Source of the DNA: Geothrix sp.
GTDB taxonomy: Bacteria; Acidobacteriota; Holophagae; Holophagales; Holophagaceae
Direction: 5' to 3'
Assembly (NCBI RefSeq): GCF_030219325.1
Contig: NZ_CP126625.1
Location: forward strand, 2,344,857-2,408,856
DNA: 64,000 bases
Below the pieces are notes generated by a model. The model had not been told where the DNA came from and made no database searches. It saw only the letters and a program-made list of their open reading frames with translations. Positions 24,260 through 32,528 of this stretch are shown piece after piece. The position numbers were made by a program, and so were the translations under genes. Numbering within the stretch: the stretch's first letter is position 1; each line of letters opens with the position of its first letter.

Positions 24260-26302
24260 ATGAGATTCCTCACTCGACTGGTCCTGCCCTGCCTCCTCCT
24301 GGGCACGCTCCTCGCGGCGCAGGAGTCCGCCCTCGCCCCGGCCGTGAAGAACCGGGTGACGGACGCCAGCTTTGAGGTGGTGGTCCCCCGGGCCGACCCG
24401 GCCAAGGATCCGGTCTCCTACGAGAAGGACCTGCCCTGGGACCTCGTCCCGTTCAACCTCCGGAATGATCCCTACGTGTCCATCGGCACCGCCTTCGCCA
24501 TCTCGAAGACGACCCTGGTGACGGCCCATCACGTCTTCCAGTCCCTCCACGCCTCCAGGGGCTACCAGACCTGCTTCATCCGTGATGCCAAGCAGAACGT
24601 CTGGGAAGTGGATCAGATCCTGGCCCTGGATGAGCAGCGCGACGTGATCGAGTTCTCGGTCAAGGGGAGGACCTTCGAGCAGTGGCTCGAGCTTCGACCC
24701 GGGTTCAAGGACAACGAGACCGTCTTCACCGTCGGCAACGCCTATGGAGAAGGCCTAGTGATCCGGCCCGGCGAGCTGATCGGAACCATCCCCGAGCCTC
24801 TGCGAGGCGCCTGGAACCTGCTGAAGAGCAGCGCCGGGGTGAACCCCGGCAATTCCGGAGGTCCGCTCGTGGATCCCCAGGGGCGCGTGGTCGGCGTGGT
24901 CCTGGGGAAGAAGGACAACATCTGCTACTCCCTTCCCACCGAGGAACTGAAGGCCGTGAAGCCCGACCTCGCCCGCTTCTTCAACAAGGTCACCTTCAGC
25001 TTCTCGCTGTTCCCCGAGAAGTCGAGCGCCTTGGAGCGCGCCTACGACGTGCCTCTGCCGCGCGCCTACGCGGAGCTGCGGAAGGAGATCGCGATCAAGG
25101 AGAAGGCGTTCTACTTCAAGTCCATGGATGGGTTGTTCACGAGCCTGGGGCAGGAGCTCTTCCCCTCGAGCGAAGCCAGCGAAGAGGCCGTCGCAGACAT
25201 CCCCACCAGCGGTAATCCAGAAGTCATCTTCCGCGACAACACCACCAAGAAATGGTCGTTCTCCGGCCTCGAGTACAAATCCAACGACCTGCCCAAGAAC
25301 GGACGGATCTCCTATGCGCAGGCCAACGGCGTGTACCTGTTCAAGATCCGCCGGCCCGATGGGCTTCCCCTCGGGGATTTGCTGACGAAGCCGAAGGTCT
25401 CCATGGACCTGCTGCTGAAGGGCGCCAGCGTGTCCCGCACGGTCGGGGGCCAGGCGATCCGCGTCACGTCGTTCGGCGAGCCCTACCAGGTCCAGCCGCA
25501 TGCGGACCGGTTCGGACGCCTCTGGCAGCAGGCCATCTGGTTCACCGCCTACGACGATGGCGTGGTGCTCACCTATTCCACGCTTGTCCCCTCCGGCGTG
25601 GTGATGGCCGTCAGGTTCATCAACTCCTCCTCGCTCATGGAATGGCTCTACGACCTGCCGAAGTTCCTGGACTACACCTATGTCCCCTACGCCGGCAGGC
25701 TGAAGGACTGGAGCGAATTCCTGCAGCACCGGGAGCGCCTCCCGGCCGCCCTCCGGGGCATGACCTTCGACTTCCAGGAAGGGAAGCACCTCCGGTTCCA
25801 GGCCCTCTGGGCGAAGGCGGACCTCGGCCCCGCCCAGATGGAGCTTTCAGCCAAGGCCTTCCTGATCCTCAACATGGGATTTTCGAGGAAGGGCCCGGAG
25901 GTGCTCTGGGATCTGCGCCGGGTGAACATCGCGGAGGATGAGGAGGACAACTACTTCGTCCTGCTGCGGCACATCCACCCCACGCCGGCCATGCCCGAGT
26001 CCGACCAGAAGCGCTGGAAGGAGATCGCCAGACAGCGCCACCCGTACACCAGGCGCACATACGAGGAAGAGGGGGCCAGCCGGATCGCGACGGTCCACCC
26101 GGCGTTCCTCAAAGCGGACACGCCCGCCGACGAGAACACGGACCTGTTCACCGTCTACCTGGCCCGCGTGGGGAAGGTGGAGGACAAGGAAATGCAGACC
26201 CGCATCCAGGGACTCCTCCAGGCCCTCACCCGTTCCGGGGCGAGCCCCTCCAGCCAGGTGGTGCAGGTGCAGCCATCCACCCCGGCGGCAGCCACCCGCT
26301 GA
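24260..26302 (+). CDS. Secreted trypsin-like serine protease with large uncharacterised C-terminal region
   Basis: A 680-residue protein with a signal peptide (cleavage near LLAAQ, residue 21). The first 220 mature residues form a chymotrypsin/HtrA-like fold. The triad is readable: H91 in LVTAHHVF, D128 in ALDEQRDVIEF and S199 in GVNPGNSGGPLVD. No PDZ domain follows. Instead there are about 460 residues without a motif I recognise, rich in aromatic and charged residues, with no further membrane segment. Likely a periplasmic or exported protease or quality-control factor. It stands alone between rnhB (divergent) and a glycosyltransferase (convergent). Confidence 0.83.
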   Translation: MRFLTRLVLPCLLLGTLLAAQESALAPAVKNRVTDASFEVVVPRADPAKDPVSYEKDLPWDLVPFNLRNDPYVSIGTAFAISKTTLVTAHHVFQSLHASRGYQTCFIRDAKQNVWEVDQILALDEQRDVIEFSVKGRTFEQWLELRPGFKDNETVFTVGNAYGEGLVIRPGELIGTIPEPLRGAWNLLKSSAGVNPGNSGGPLVDPQGRVVGVVLGKKDNICYSLPTEELKAVKPDLARFFNKVTFSFSLFPEKSSALERAYDVPLPRAYAELRKEIAIKEKAFYFKSMDGLFTSLGQELFPSSEASEEAVADIPTSGNPEVIFRDNTTKKWSFSGLEYKSNDLPKNGRISYAQANGVYLFKIRRPDGLPLGDLLTKPKVSMDLLLKGASVSRTVGGQAIRVTSFGEPYQVQPHADRFGRLWQQAIWFTAYDDGVVLTYSTLVPSGVVMAVRFINSSSLMEWLYDLPKFLDYTYVPYAGRLKDWSEFLQHRERLPAALRGMTFDFQEGKHLRFQALWAKADLGPAQMELSAKAFLILNMGFSRKGPEVLWDLRRVNIAEDEEDNYFVLLRHIHPTPAMPESDQKRWKEIARQRHPYTRRTYEEEGASRIATVHPAFLKADTPADENTDLFTVYLARVGKVEDKEMQTRIQGLLQALTRSGASPSSQVVQVQPSTPAAATR

Positions 26303-26331
26303 CCAGCGGGGGCTCCGCCTCTGGCACTCCC

Positions 26332-26368
26332 CTCAACACTTCAGGGACTCCCACGCGATCAGCCAGGT
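26332..26368 (-). pseudogene. Fragment duplicating the 3' end of the adjacent glycosyltransferase gene
   Basis: 37 bp match the last codons of the glycosyltransferase gene (26442-26478) at 35 of 37 positions, exactly 110 bp away. Read on the minus strand it encodes TWLIAWESLKC and a TGA stop, the same as the real gene end. Both differences are synonymous (GAG/GAA and TGT/TGC). It looks like the remnant of a duplicated or paralogous gene tail. Confidence 0.6.
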
Positions 26369-26435
26369 CAACCCGGATCTGGACCGAGCTTGGCGCTGCG
26401 GGGCAGCGCCAAGGGACAAGGCCAGACCGGGTTGA
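26368..26435. repeat. Long two-stem hairpin between gene-end copies
   Basis: An outer stem of 14 bp with one bulged A (TCAACCCGGATCTGG at 26368-26382 with CCAGACCGGGTTGA at 26422-26435) encloses a perfect 10-bp inner stem (CTTGGCGCTG at 26389-26398 with CAGCGCCAAG at 26404-26413). The hairpin abuts the duplicated gene tail. It may be a REP-like element and could act as a bidirectional terminator between the convergent genes. Confidence 0.65.
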
Positions 26436-26442
26436 AGCCAGC

Positions 26443-27114
26443 TCAGCACTTCAGGGATTCCCACGCGATCAGCCAGGTATCCATCACACCTCTGAAATGG
26501 CTCCGGTGCGGTCCTGGCCGGTAGATGGCCTGGATGGGGATGTGCGCCCAGCGCAGCTTCCAGTCCGCGGCCTTCATGGCGATCTCCATCTCGATGGCGA
26601 ACCCGGAGGCACGGAGCTGGAGGCGGTCCAGCACCTTCTTGCGGATCAGGCGGAAGCCGCTCTGACTGTCCTCCCAGGTCACGCCGGCGATGCGCCCCAG
26701 GGTCCAGGTGCCCAGGGCGTTAGTCCGCCAGCGCTTGGCGGGGATCCGGGCCCGATCCTGGAAGCGCGAGCCGATGAGGAAGTCCGCATCGGGATGGACG
26801 GACAGATGGTCCAGGAAGCGCTGGAGATCGCCCGGGTCATGCTGGCCATCCGCATCCAGGAACAGGTAGAAATCGAAGTCGTCGGGCTGGAGCCGGGCGA
26901 TGCCGGCCCGCATGGCCTGCCCCTTGCCGCCACCCTTCCCGGGCTCCAGCCGCAGCACTTCCGCACCGGCCGCCGCGGCCACGGCCCCGGTGCCATCCGT
27001 GGAGCCGTCATCCACCACCAGGAGGCGATGGAGGCCGAAATCCTTCAGGCCTTCCAGCACGGGCGCGATGTGCTCCGCCTCATCGTGGGCGGCGATGATG
27101 GCGGCGATCCTCAA
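26443..27114 (-). CDS. Family 2 glycosyltransferase (dolichyl/polyprenyl-phosphate sugar transferase-like)
   Basis: A 223-residue GT-A glycosyltransferase. RIAAIIAAHDEAEH starts the fold, LVVDDGSTDGT (Asp35-Asp36) binds the nucleotide sugar, and LFLDADGQHDP (D87, D89) is the metal motif. DSQSGFRLIRKKVL and a C-terminal basic region are typical of DPM1-like enzymes; no transmembrane domain is present. I assign the TTG at 27114, which overlaps the M61 peptidase stop as TTGA, because no ATG or GTG lies near the conserved start. The open frame upstream of it is antiparallel coding noise. Likely role: glycan or lipid-linked sugar transfer in the envelope. Confidence 0.85.
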   Translation of the reverse strand: MRIAAIIAAHDEAEHIAPVLEGLKDFGLHRLLVVDDGSTDGTGAVAAAAGAEVLRLEPGKGGGKGQAMRAGIARLQPDDFDFYLFLDADGQHDPGDLQRFLDHLSVHPDADFLIGSRFQDRARIPAKRWRTNALGTWTLGRIAGVTWEDSQSGFRLIRKKVLDRLQLRASGFAIEMEIAMKAADWKLRWAHIPIQAIYRPGPHRSHFRGVMDTWLIAWESLKC

Positions 27115-28910
27115 CGGCGCTTCCCGCGTTTCCCGGGGGAGGCGGGCCAGGGCTGGCCGTACGAGGCCTCGTAGGCCGACCGCTGGACAGCGTTGGCGGC
27201 CTGATCGGGAACCAGCCGGTAGCTGCGCTCGGGGTTCTCGATGACCGGCACGTCGACCTCGAACACCCGGCTGCGATCCGTCGCGAGGATGTGGGCCAGG
27301 CCAGCGGGCCCGGGCTGGGCCAGGCCCCGCTGGACCTCGGCCGCGGTCTTGGTGCGCCAGCCGTCCACCGCCAGGATCTCCATGCCGAAACTGAGGCCCG
27401 CAACCGCGGCGGGACTGCCGGGAATCACGTTCTGCACCACCGGTCCATTGGAGGCCAGCACCAGTCCCGTCCAGGACCTGGCCCGCTGCAGGGACACGGT
27501 ATCGCGCTGCTCCTCCTGGGAAAGGCCCTGCCAGGGGGCCTGCGCTTCCAGGCCCAGACCGAAGGCCCGGCGCAGGAGGTCGGCGTCCAGCTCGGCCCGG
27601 CCGGAGATGTAGGCATCCCAGAAGGGCCCGGGCTCGCGCCCCGACAGCTCCCGGAAGGCCGCCCGCACATCGGCATCGGTAAGTCCCCGCTCGCCGTGCC
27701 GCTGCCACAGCAGGGCGAAGAGTTCCGCCAGCCCGGCCCTGCCGCGGCTGCCCTCACGCAGGGCGGCATCCATGAGCCAGCCCACCAGCTCACCCTTGTC
27801 GTAGTAGCTGACGGTGCTGTTGGGGCTGAACTCGTGCGGCTTGTAGAGGCGGATCCAGGTGTCCCAGCTGGATTCCTCCAGGCTCTGCTCCAGGCGGCCC
27901 GGGCGCTGAACCTGCTCGCTCCAGCATCGGGCCAGCTCCTTGGCCGTGTGATTCCACGGCACCACGCCGGCCCGCAGGACGATCACGTGCTCCATGTAGG
28001 ACGTGAGCCCCTCGTGGAACCACAGCATCTTCGTGGGATTCTCGCGGCTGTAGTCGAAGGGCCCCAGCGCGGGATCGTGCAGCCGCTTGACGTTCCAGGC
28101 GTGGAAGAACTCGTGGGCCACGAGCTGGTGGAGGGCGTGGTAGCCCTCCTGCCGGTCGAAGGCGTGGCTGTCGGAGATGAGACTGGTGCAGTCCCGGTGC
28201 TCGAGGCCACCCCGAAGCCCGGGCGCGAAGGTGAATAGGAACAGGTAGCGCTGGAAGGGGAAGCCGCCGAAGATGGCGCCCGCGGCCTCGACGATCTTGC
28301 GGGTGGCCTCGGTGATGCGAGCTTCGTCGCCGTTGTGCGCGCCGGTGAAGGCCAGCTGGAAGGTGGTGCTCCCGGCCTTGAAGCTGCGCGACTTGAACGC
28401 GCCCAGCTCGAAGGGCGAGTCCACCAGCGTGTCGAAGTCCCTGGCCTGGTAGGCGCCCTGCTTGAGCGGAAGGGGCGAGGCCACCTTCCAGGTGGTCGGG
28501 AAGCCCTCGAAGTGCACGGTGATGGGTCGGTCCAGCTGGCCCTCCAGGTAGAGGAAGGTCGCCGCGGGGATGATCTGGGCGTGGGTGGCGTCCATGTGGT
28601 TGGTGCGGACGGTCAGGTCGTTGCCGTAGACGCGGTAGCGGACCGTGAGGTCACCCCGGGAGGCTGGAAGCGCCCAGCGCTGCTTGTCGAGTTTCTCGAG
28701 AGCCCGTTCCTGCGGGCCATCCACCCAGCGGACGCGATCCACGAACCGCGCGTAGTCCCGCACGAGGTACGAGCCCGGCGTCCAGGCCGGAAGGGCGGCG
28801 ACCCCGCCCTTGGCCAGGGCCTCCGCCGGGAAGACCAGCCCCACCTCGAACAGGTGCTGGGCCAGGTCCAGGGGACGCAGGGTGGCCCGGATGGGGGCAG
28901 GCTTGGACAT
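27111..28910 (-). CDS. M61-family glycyl aminopeptidase with C-terminal PDZ domain
   Basis: A 599-residue metallopeptidase. An N-terminal beta-domain (about 1-180) with WTPGSYLVRDYARFV precedes the catalytic domain. The zinc site is H266-E-x2-H270 in VAHEFFHAWN, with the third ligand E300 in WFHEGLTSYME. A PDZ domain occupies roughly 490-560 (GPVVQNVIPGSPAAVAGL then ILAVDG). No signal peptide is apparent, so it may act in the cytoplasm, although many relatives are exported. The ATG at 28910 was chosen because an earlier start at 28958 lies inside the TetR gene. It starts 8 bp after the tetR-like stop. Confidence 0.9.
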   Translation of the reverse strand: MSKPAPIRATLRPLDLAQHLFEVGLVFPAEALAKGGVAALPAWTPGSYLVRDYARFVDRVRWVDGPQERALEKLDKQRWALPASRGDLTVRYRVYGNDLTVRTNHMDATHAQIIPAATFLYLEGQLDRPITVHFEGFPTTWKVASPLPLKQGAYQARDFDTLVDSPFELGAFKSRSFKAGSTTFQLAFTGAHNGDEARITEATRKIVEAAGAIFGGFPFQRYLFLFTFAPGLRGGLEHRDCTSLISDSHAFDRQEGYHALHQLVAHEFFHAWNVKRLHDPALGPFDYSRENPTKMLWFHEGLTSYMEHVIVLRAGVVPWNHTAKELARCWSEQVQRPGRLEQSLEESSWDTWIRLYKPHEFSPNSTVSYYDKGELVGWLMDAALREGSRGRAGLAELFALLWQRHGERGLTDADVRAAFRELSGREPGPFWDAYISGRAELDADLLRRAFGLGLEAQAPWQGLSQEEQRDTVSLQRARSWTGLVLASNGPVVQNVIPGSPAAVAGLSFGMEILAVDGWRTKTAAEVQRGLAQPGPAGLAHILATDRSRVFEVDVPVIENPERSYRLVPDQAANAVQRSAYEASYGQPWPASPGKRGKRR

Positions 28911-28918
28911 GGGCGGCC

Positions 28919-29620
28919 TCAGCCCAGGACGCCGTGCAGCCAGCGCTGCGACACCCACCGGATCTCCTCATCAGTGATCTGGTACTGGGGATCGCGCAGC
29001 TTCTCCTCGATGAGCGAACCCACCAGCGAAGTGAAGAGCAGCACCTCCTTGCGGGCCTGCTCCAGGCCGGTGCCGAAGGCGTGGTGCATGAACATGCCGA
29101 GGGGACTCAGGCCCTTCTCCACCAGGGGCATCAGGTCGCGGAAGCTGGAATCCGGAGAGGGCACGGCGATGGAGCGCAGGATGAAGCCGGTGAACTCCTG
29201 GCTCTCGAGCAGCATGCCGAGGTAGGCACGGCAGAGCTCCAGGCAGGCGGCTTCGAGGGCCGGCCTGCCCTGGATCGGGGCGGCGAGGTAGGGCTCCACC
29301 ATGGCCTGGATGCGCACGGCCATGCTGGCCAGCGACACCAGGCAGAGCTGGCGGAAGAGCCCTTCCTTGCTGCCGAAGTGGTAGTAGAGCGTCGGCTTGG
29401 AGACCCCGGCCTCCTCGGCGACCTCCTTCACCTGGACGCCGTCGTAGCCCTTGGCCGCAAAGTGGGACAGGGCCGAGAGCAGGAGCCGGGCCTTGAGGTC
29501 GCCCTCGCCGCTGAGCCGCTCGAGGGCGGCGTGGAAGCTGCCGTGGGTGCCGACACCCAGGGCCTCGGGCCCGAAAACCGGCACCATCTCTTTGAGACCA
29601 TGGTCTGGAACGGTGGACAT
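28919..29620 (-). CDS. TetR-family transcriptional regulator
   Basis: A 233-residue repressor. The helix-turn-helix lies at about 42-88: LLLSALSHFAAKGYDGVQVK, then EVAEEAGVSKPTLYYHFGSK. The C-terminal ligand domain is all helical and includes LELCRAYLGMLLES; no close type is recognisable. The ATG at 29620 has GAGGCAGCC upstream; a longer frame beginning at 29743 lacks a ribosome site. It lies between miaE and the M61 peptidase on the same strand and may regulate this group. No operator can be identified with certainty. Confidence 0.9.
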   Translation of the reverse strand: MSTVPDHGLKEMVPVFGPEALGVGTHGSFHAALERLSGEGDLKARLLLSALSHFAAKGYDGVQVKEVAEEAGVSKPTLYYHFGSKEGLFRQLCLVSLASMAVRIQAMVEPYLAAPIQGRPALEAACLELCRAYLGMLLESQEFTGFILRSIAVPSPDSSFRDLMPLVEKGLSPLGMFMHHAFGTGLEQARKEVLLFTSLVGSLIEEKLRDPQYQITDEEIRWVSQRWLHGVLG

Positions 29621-29679
29621 AGGCTGCCTCGGAAGACGCCTCAGAATGCCACGAAACAGCCTACTCCTGGTTAAGGGAC

Positions 29680-30273
29680 CTAGTGGACCGCAGACCGCCA
29701 GGGCAGGGCCTGGATCACTTCGGACTCCCGGTCCAGCCACCACTCCAGCCGGGCTTCGGCCTGGGCGCCGAAGCGCTCCTCGGCCAGACTGCGGTAGGCC
29801 ACTGCATGACCCGCCTCGCAGCGCTCCAGCTCCAGAAGGAAGGTCAGCCAGCCCGCGGAACCCAACTCGGCCTGGGCCGGGCCCGCCTGCTCCAGCAGCC
29901 AGAGGCGCTCGCAGCTGCGGGCCTCGATGAGTGCGGCGATGAGCAGGCGGTCAAGCAGCCCTTTGGAGGCGAGCTTGTGCAGGGCCTGGGCGTAGGGATT
30001 GCCCAGGTCCGGTTGAAGGGCCCAGCCGAATCCGTGCAGCGCCTCGAGCACCCGCCGATAGTGGTTGAGTTCCTCCTCCGCAAGCCGCGCCAGCAGGATC
30101 GAGGCCCGCGGCGTGTCCGCGAAGGACTGGCTCAGGTTGAGGGCGTTCAGGGCGGCCTTCTTCTCGCAATGGGCGTGATCGGAGAGCAGGGCCGCCGGAT
30201 CGGCGGTGGCCGCCTCGGCCCAGGCGGCGGGGGTGCTGGCGCGGAGGGCCAGGGGCGGCCGGAATCCGGTCAT
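29680..30273 (-). CDS. miaE: tRNA-(ms2io6A37) hydroxylase, MiaE family
   Basis: A 197-residue diiron monooxygenase that hydroxylates the isopentenyl group of ms2i6A37 in tRNAs reading U-initial codons, using O2. The Glu/His ligands of the ferritin-like bundle are visible: LSDHAHCEKKAAL, LAEEELNHYRRVLE, IEARSCERLWLLE and ELERCEAGHAVAY. The IEARSCER motif is almost diagnostic for MiaE. The start overlaps the stop of the EamA gene (ATGA at 30270-30273). miaA and miaB, which make the substrate, are not in the window. Confidence 0.88.
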   Translation of the reverse strand: MTGFRPPLALRASTPAAWAEAATADPAALLSDHAHCEKKAALNALNLSQSFADTPRASILLARLAEEELNHYRRVLEALHGFGWALQPDLGNPYAQALHKLASKGLLDRLLIAALIEARSCERLWLLEQAGPAQAELGSAGWLTFLLELERCEAGHAVAYRSLAEERFGAQAEARLEWWLDRESEVIQALPWRSAVH

Positions 30274-31118
30274 GGGCGTCCTCCTGGAAAGCCATTGAGC
30301 GCAAGGGCGGAAGCGAGGACCACCCCACCCAGGATGAGCCTGGGCCAGTCGATGGCCTCGCGGAACACGAGCCCCGAAGCCAGGATCGCCAGGGGGATCT
30401 TCACGTTGTTGAAGATGGCCAGGGTCCCGATGTCCGTCCGCCGGGCCCCGGCGTTGAAGAGGAAGAACCCCAGCCCCGAGGCCACCGCGCCCAGGTAGGC
30501 CAGCACCGCCGCCTGCCGGAGGCTCAGGGTGAAGACCTGATGCCACTGGATCCACGGAGCAGCCAGGCTCACGGCGACCGCCGCTGCACCGAGGTAGAGG
30601 ATCCCCATGAGCTCCCGGTCGCGCTTCCCCGTGGCAGGGGCCTCGCGGCGATAGAGCACCTGGCCCAGGGCGAAGCAGAGGTTCGCCCCCTGCATGAGGA
30701 GGAAACCCCAGAGCAGGCCCGCCCGCCCCGGCCCCGAGCCCACGCAGATGCCCGTCCCCAGCACCGCCACCGCCACCGCGAGCCAGACCTTGCCGGTGCT
30801 CCGCCCTTCCAGCAGGTCGTCCACCAGCGTCACGAAGAGGGGCGTGAAGATGGTGAAGAGGGCCACCTCCGAAGAGCGCAGCCAATGGAACGATGCGACG
30901 TAGAGCAGGTACATGAGCCCGAACTGGAGCGCACCGATGGCGGCGAAGGCGGCCACCCGCTTCGGGGCCATCCCCTTCAGGTTCAGGAAGGGCAGGAACA
31001 CCAGTGCCGCGAGCAGAGTCCGGACCGCGGTCACGAAGGGGGCGCCCAGGCCGCTCACCTGGGCCGTGAGGCCGAAGGACAGGGCCCACAGGACCGAGAC
31101 GACGAGCAGCAGGGACAT
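30270..31118 (-). CDS. EamA-family (DMT superfamily) transporter
   Basis: A 282-residue inner-membrane protein with ten predicted helices arranged as two EamA repeats. The first repeat contains VVSVLWALSFGLTAQVSG and LYVASFHWLRSSEVALFTIF; the second shows GFFLFNAGARRTDIGTLAIFNN and the closing LILGGVVLASALALNG. Such carriers export amino acids, sugars or other metabolites; the substrate is unknown. It starts 20 bp after the DUF2520 gene and overlaps miaE, so it sits inside a tight operon. Confidence 0.88.
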   Translation of the reverse strand: MSLLLVVSVLWALSFGLTAQVSGLGAPFVTAVRTLLAALVFLPFLNLKGMAPKRVAAFAAIGALQFGLMYLLYVASFHWLRSSEVALFTIFTPLFVTLVDDLLEGRSTGKVWLAVAVAVLGTGICVGSGPGRAGLLWGFLLMQGANLCFALGQVLYRREAPATGKRDRELMGILYLGAAAVAVSLAAPWIQWHQVFTLSLRQAAVLAYLGAVASGLGFFLFNAGARRTDIGTLAIFNNVKIPLAILASGLVFREAIDWPRLILGGVVLASALALNGFPGGRP

Positions 31119-31138
31119 GGCACTCCAGGGAGGTGGGG

Positions 31139-31774
31139 TCAGTCGAGACCTCGGCCGAGTTTCAGGAAGATCTCGCGCCAGGGGGCCGGAAGGGCCTCCG
31201 CGTCCCGCGCGATGGTCGCCTCGTCACCGCGCACGAAGGGTCCCGTGCGGCCCACGGCGCCGCCTGCCTCCACGTTGCGCAGGGTGGCTTCCGCCAGGGG
31301 CAGCAGCCCACGGCCTGGCAGCGCCACGCCCTGGGCGCGGAGCAGGGCCTCGGCCCCCAGCCACAGGGTGGCCGCATGGCCCGAGGTGAGCACGGCCGCC
31401 GCGTGGTAGAGCGGCTTCAGCTCCGCCGGCAGATCGAAGGCCATGAAGCCCAGGTCGCCGAAGGCGCGGCGCAGCCCATCCGGCAGGGCCCCGGTGACCG
31501 CGAGGGGCGTGTCCGTCCAGTCGCGGGCCTGGCCGTCGAAGCTCGTCAGGGGATGGGCGCAGGGCACGCCCTCCAGGTGCAGGCTGCCCGCCAGGTGCAC
31601 GCAGCGCCCCGGGAACAGCGCCGCCAGTTCCGGCAGGGCCCGGTCCGGCACCGCCAGCACCACCAGGCCTTCCGGCCGGGCCGTATGCTCGCACAGCGCC
31701 ACCCGCGGACCCCAGGCCGCCGCCAGTGCGCGCCCCGCTCGGCCCCGGCCCAGGATGGTGAATTCGACGGTCAT
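31139..31774 (-). CDS. Rossmann-fold / DUF2520 protein (oxidoreductase-like)
   Basis: A 211-residue protein. The N-terminus has the dinucleotide-binding pattern ILGRGRAGRALAAAWG (7-22). A second domain (about 100-205) is of the 6-phosphogluconate-dehydrogenase C-like DUF2520 type, with HPLTSFDG near 75 and YHAAAVLTSGHAATLWLGA near 125-143. Relatives are annotated as ketopantoate-reductase-like, but no activity is established. The ATG at 31774 begins the conserved strand; the frame upstream has no homology-like content. It is the likely first gene of the operon running down to 26443. Confidence 0.82.
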   Translation of the reverse strand: MTVEFTILGRGRAGRALAAAWGPRVALCEHTARPEGLVVLAVPDRALPELAALFPGRCVHLAGSLHLEGVPCAHPLTSFDGQARDWTDTPLAVTGALPDGLRRAFGDLGFMAFDLPAELKPLYHAAAVLTSGHAATLWLGAEALLRAQGVALPGRGLLPLAEATLRNVEAGGAVGRTGPFVRGDEATIARDAEALPAPWREIFLKLGRGLD

Positions 31775-31826
31775 CCGGACAGTGTGGCGCAATTGGGCCA
31801 CAGCCTGTTGGAGGTAGGCTGGGGGA

Positions 31827-32528
31827 GTGAAACCATCCTCCGTTCCATGGGGCCTGCCCCCCGAGGTGCCGTGGCCCCGGTTCCTGCGGCTGCTGCGGCA
31901 CACGGATCCGCCCCGTGGCTGGCTGGAATCCGCAGCGGAACTGCCCGAACTGAAGAAGCGGCCCCTGTTGCTGCGCTGGATCGCCCAGCACCCGAAGGCC
32001 CCCGCGCACCTCCGCGCCCGCCTGCTGGGCCGCCTGCCCTGGCGCGCCCTCGCCGCGGTGGCGACGGATGCGGCGGCCCACCCCCAGGCCGCCCAGCAGG
32101 CCACGGAGAAGCTGCAGCAGCTGTGGCCGGTCATGACGACCGGCGAGCGCCGCAGCCTCGCCATCCATGCGCCGAGACAGCTCTGGCCCATGGTGTGGAA
32201 GAGCCCCGCGCCCTCGGTCCTGGCGGCCTTCCTCCACCATCCCAAGCTGGGACTGGAAGCCCTGGTCGCCCTCATCCAGCCGCCCCTGCGCCCGCCCCAG
32301 GCGGAGGCCCTGGCCTTCTCGCGCTGGCGCGAGGCCGGGCCCGTGGCGGAGCAGGTGCTGCAGGTGCTGGACCGCAGCCTCCCCCTGCCCGACTCGGGCC
32401 TGGCATTGGGCCACGCGGCGCCGTGGATCAAGGCGCTGGACGAAGAGGCCCGCATCCTCACCGCCAGCCGCATCCTGACGCCGGCACTCCGGCGTATGGT
32501 GCACCCACGCCGAAACGAGGAAGGCTAG
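31827..32528 (+). CDS. Hypothetical helical protein (HEAT-like)
   Basis: A 233-residue protein with a GTG start at 31827 and GGAGG 11 nt upstream. The sequence is almost entirely helical, with repeated Leu/Ala/Trp/Pro spacing such as RPLLLRWIAQHPKAP, LLGRLPWRALAAVATDAA and PSVLAAFLHHPKLGLEAL. These resemble leucine-rich-variant or HEAT repeats. There is no signal peptide, membrane segment or catalytic motif, and I do not recognise the family. It is divergent from the DUF2520 gene and shares a CTAG at 32525-32528 with elbB, whose TAG stop overlaps its own. Confidence 0.68.
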   Translation: MKPSSVPWGLPPEVPWPRFLRLLRHTDPPRGWLESAAELPELKKRPLLLRWIAQHPKAPAHLRARLLGRLPWRALAAVATDAAAHPQAAQQATEKLQQLWPVMTTGERRSLAIHAPRQLWPMVWKSPAPSVLAAFLHHPKLGLEALVALIQPPLRPPQAEALAFSRWREAGPVAEQVLQVLDRSLPLPDSGLALGHAAPWIKALDEEARILTASRILTPALRRMVHPRRNEEG

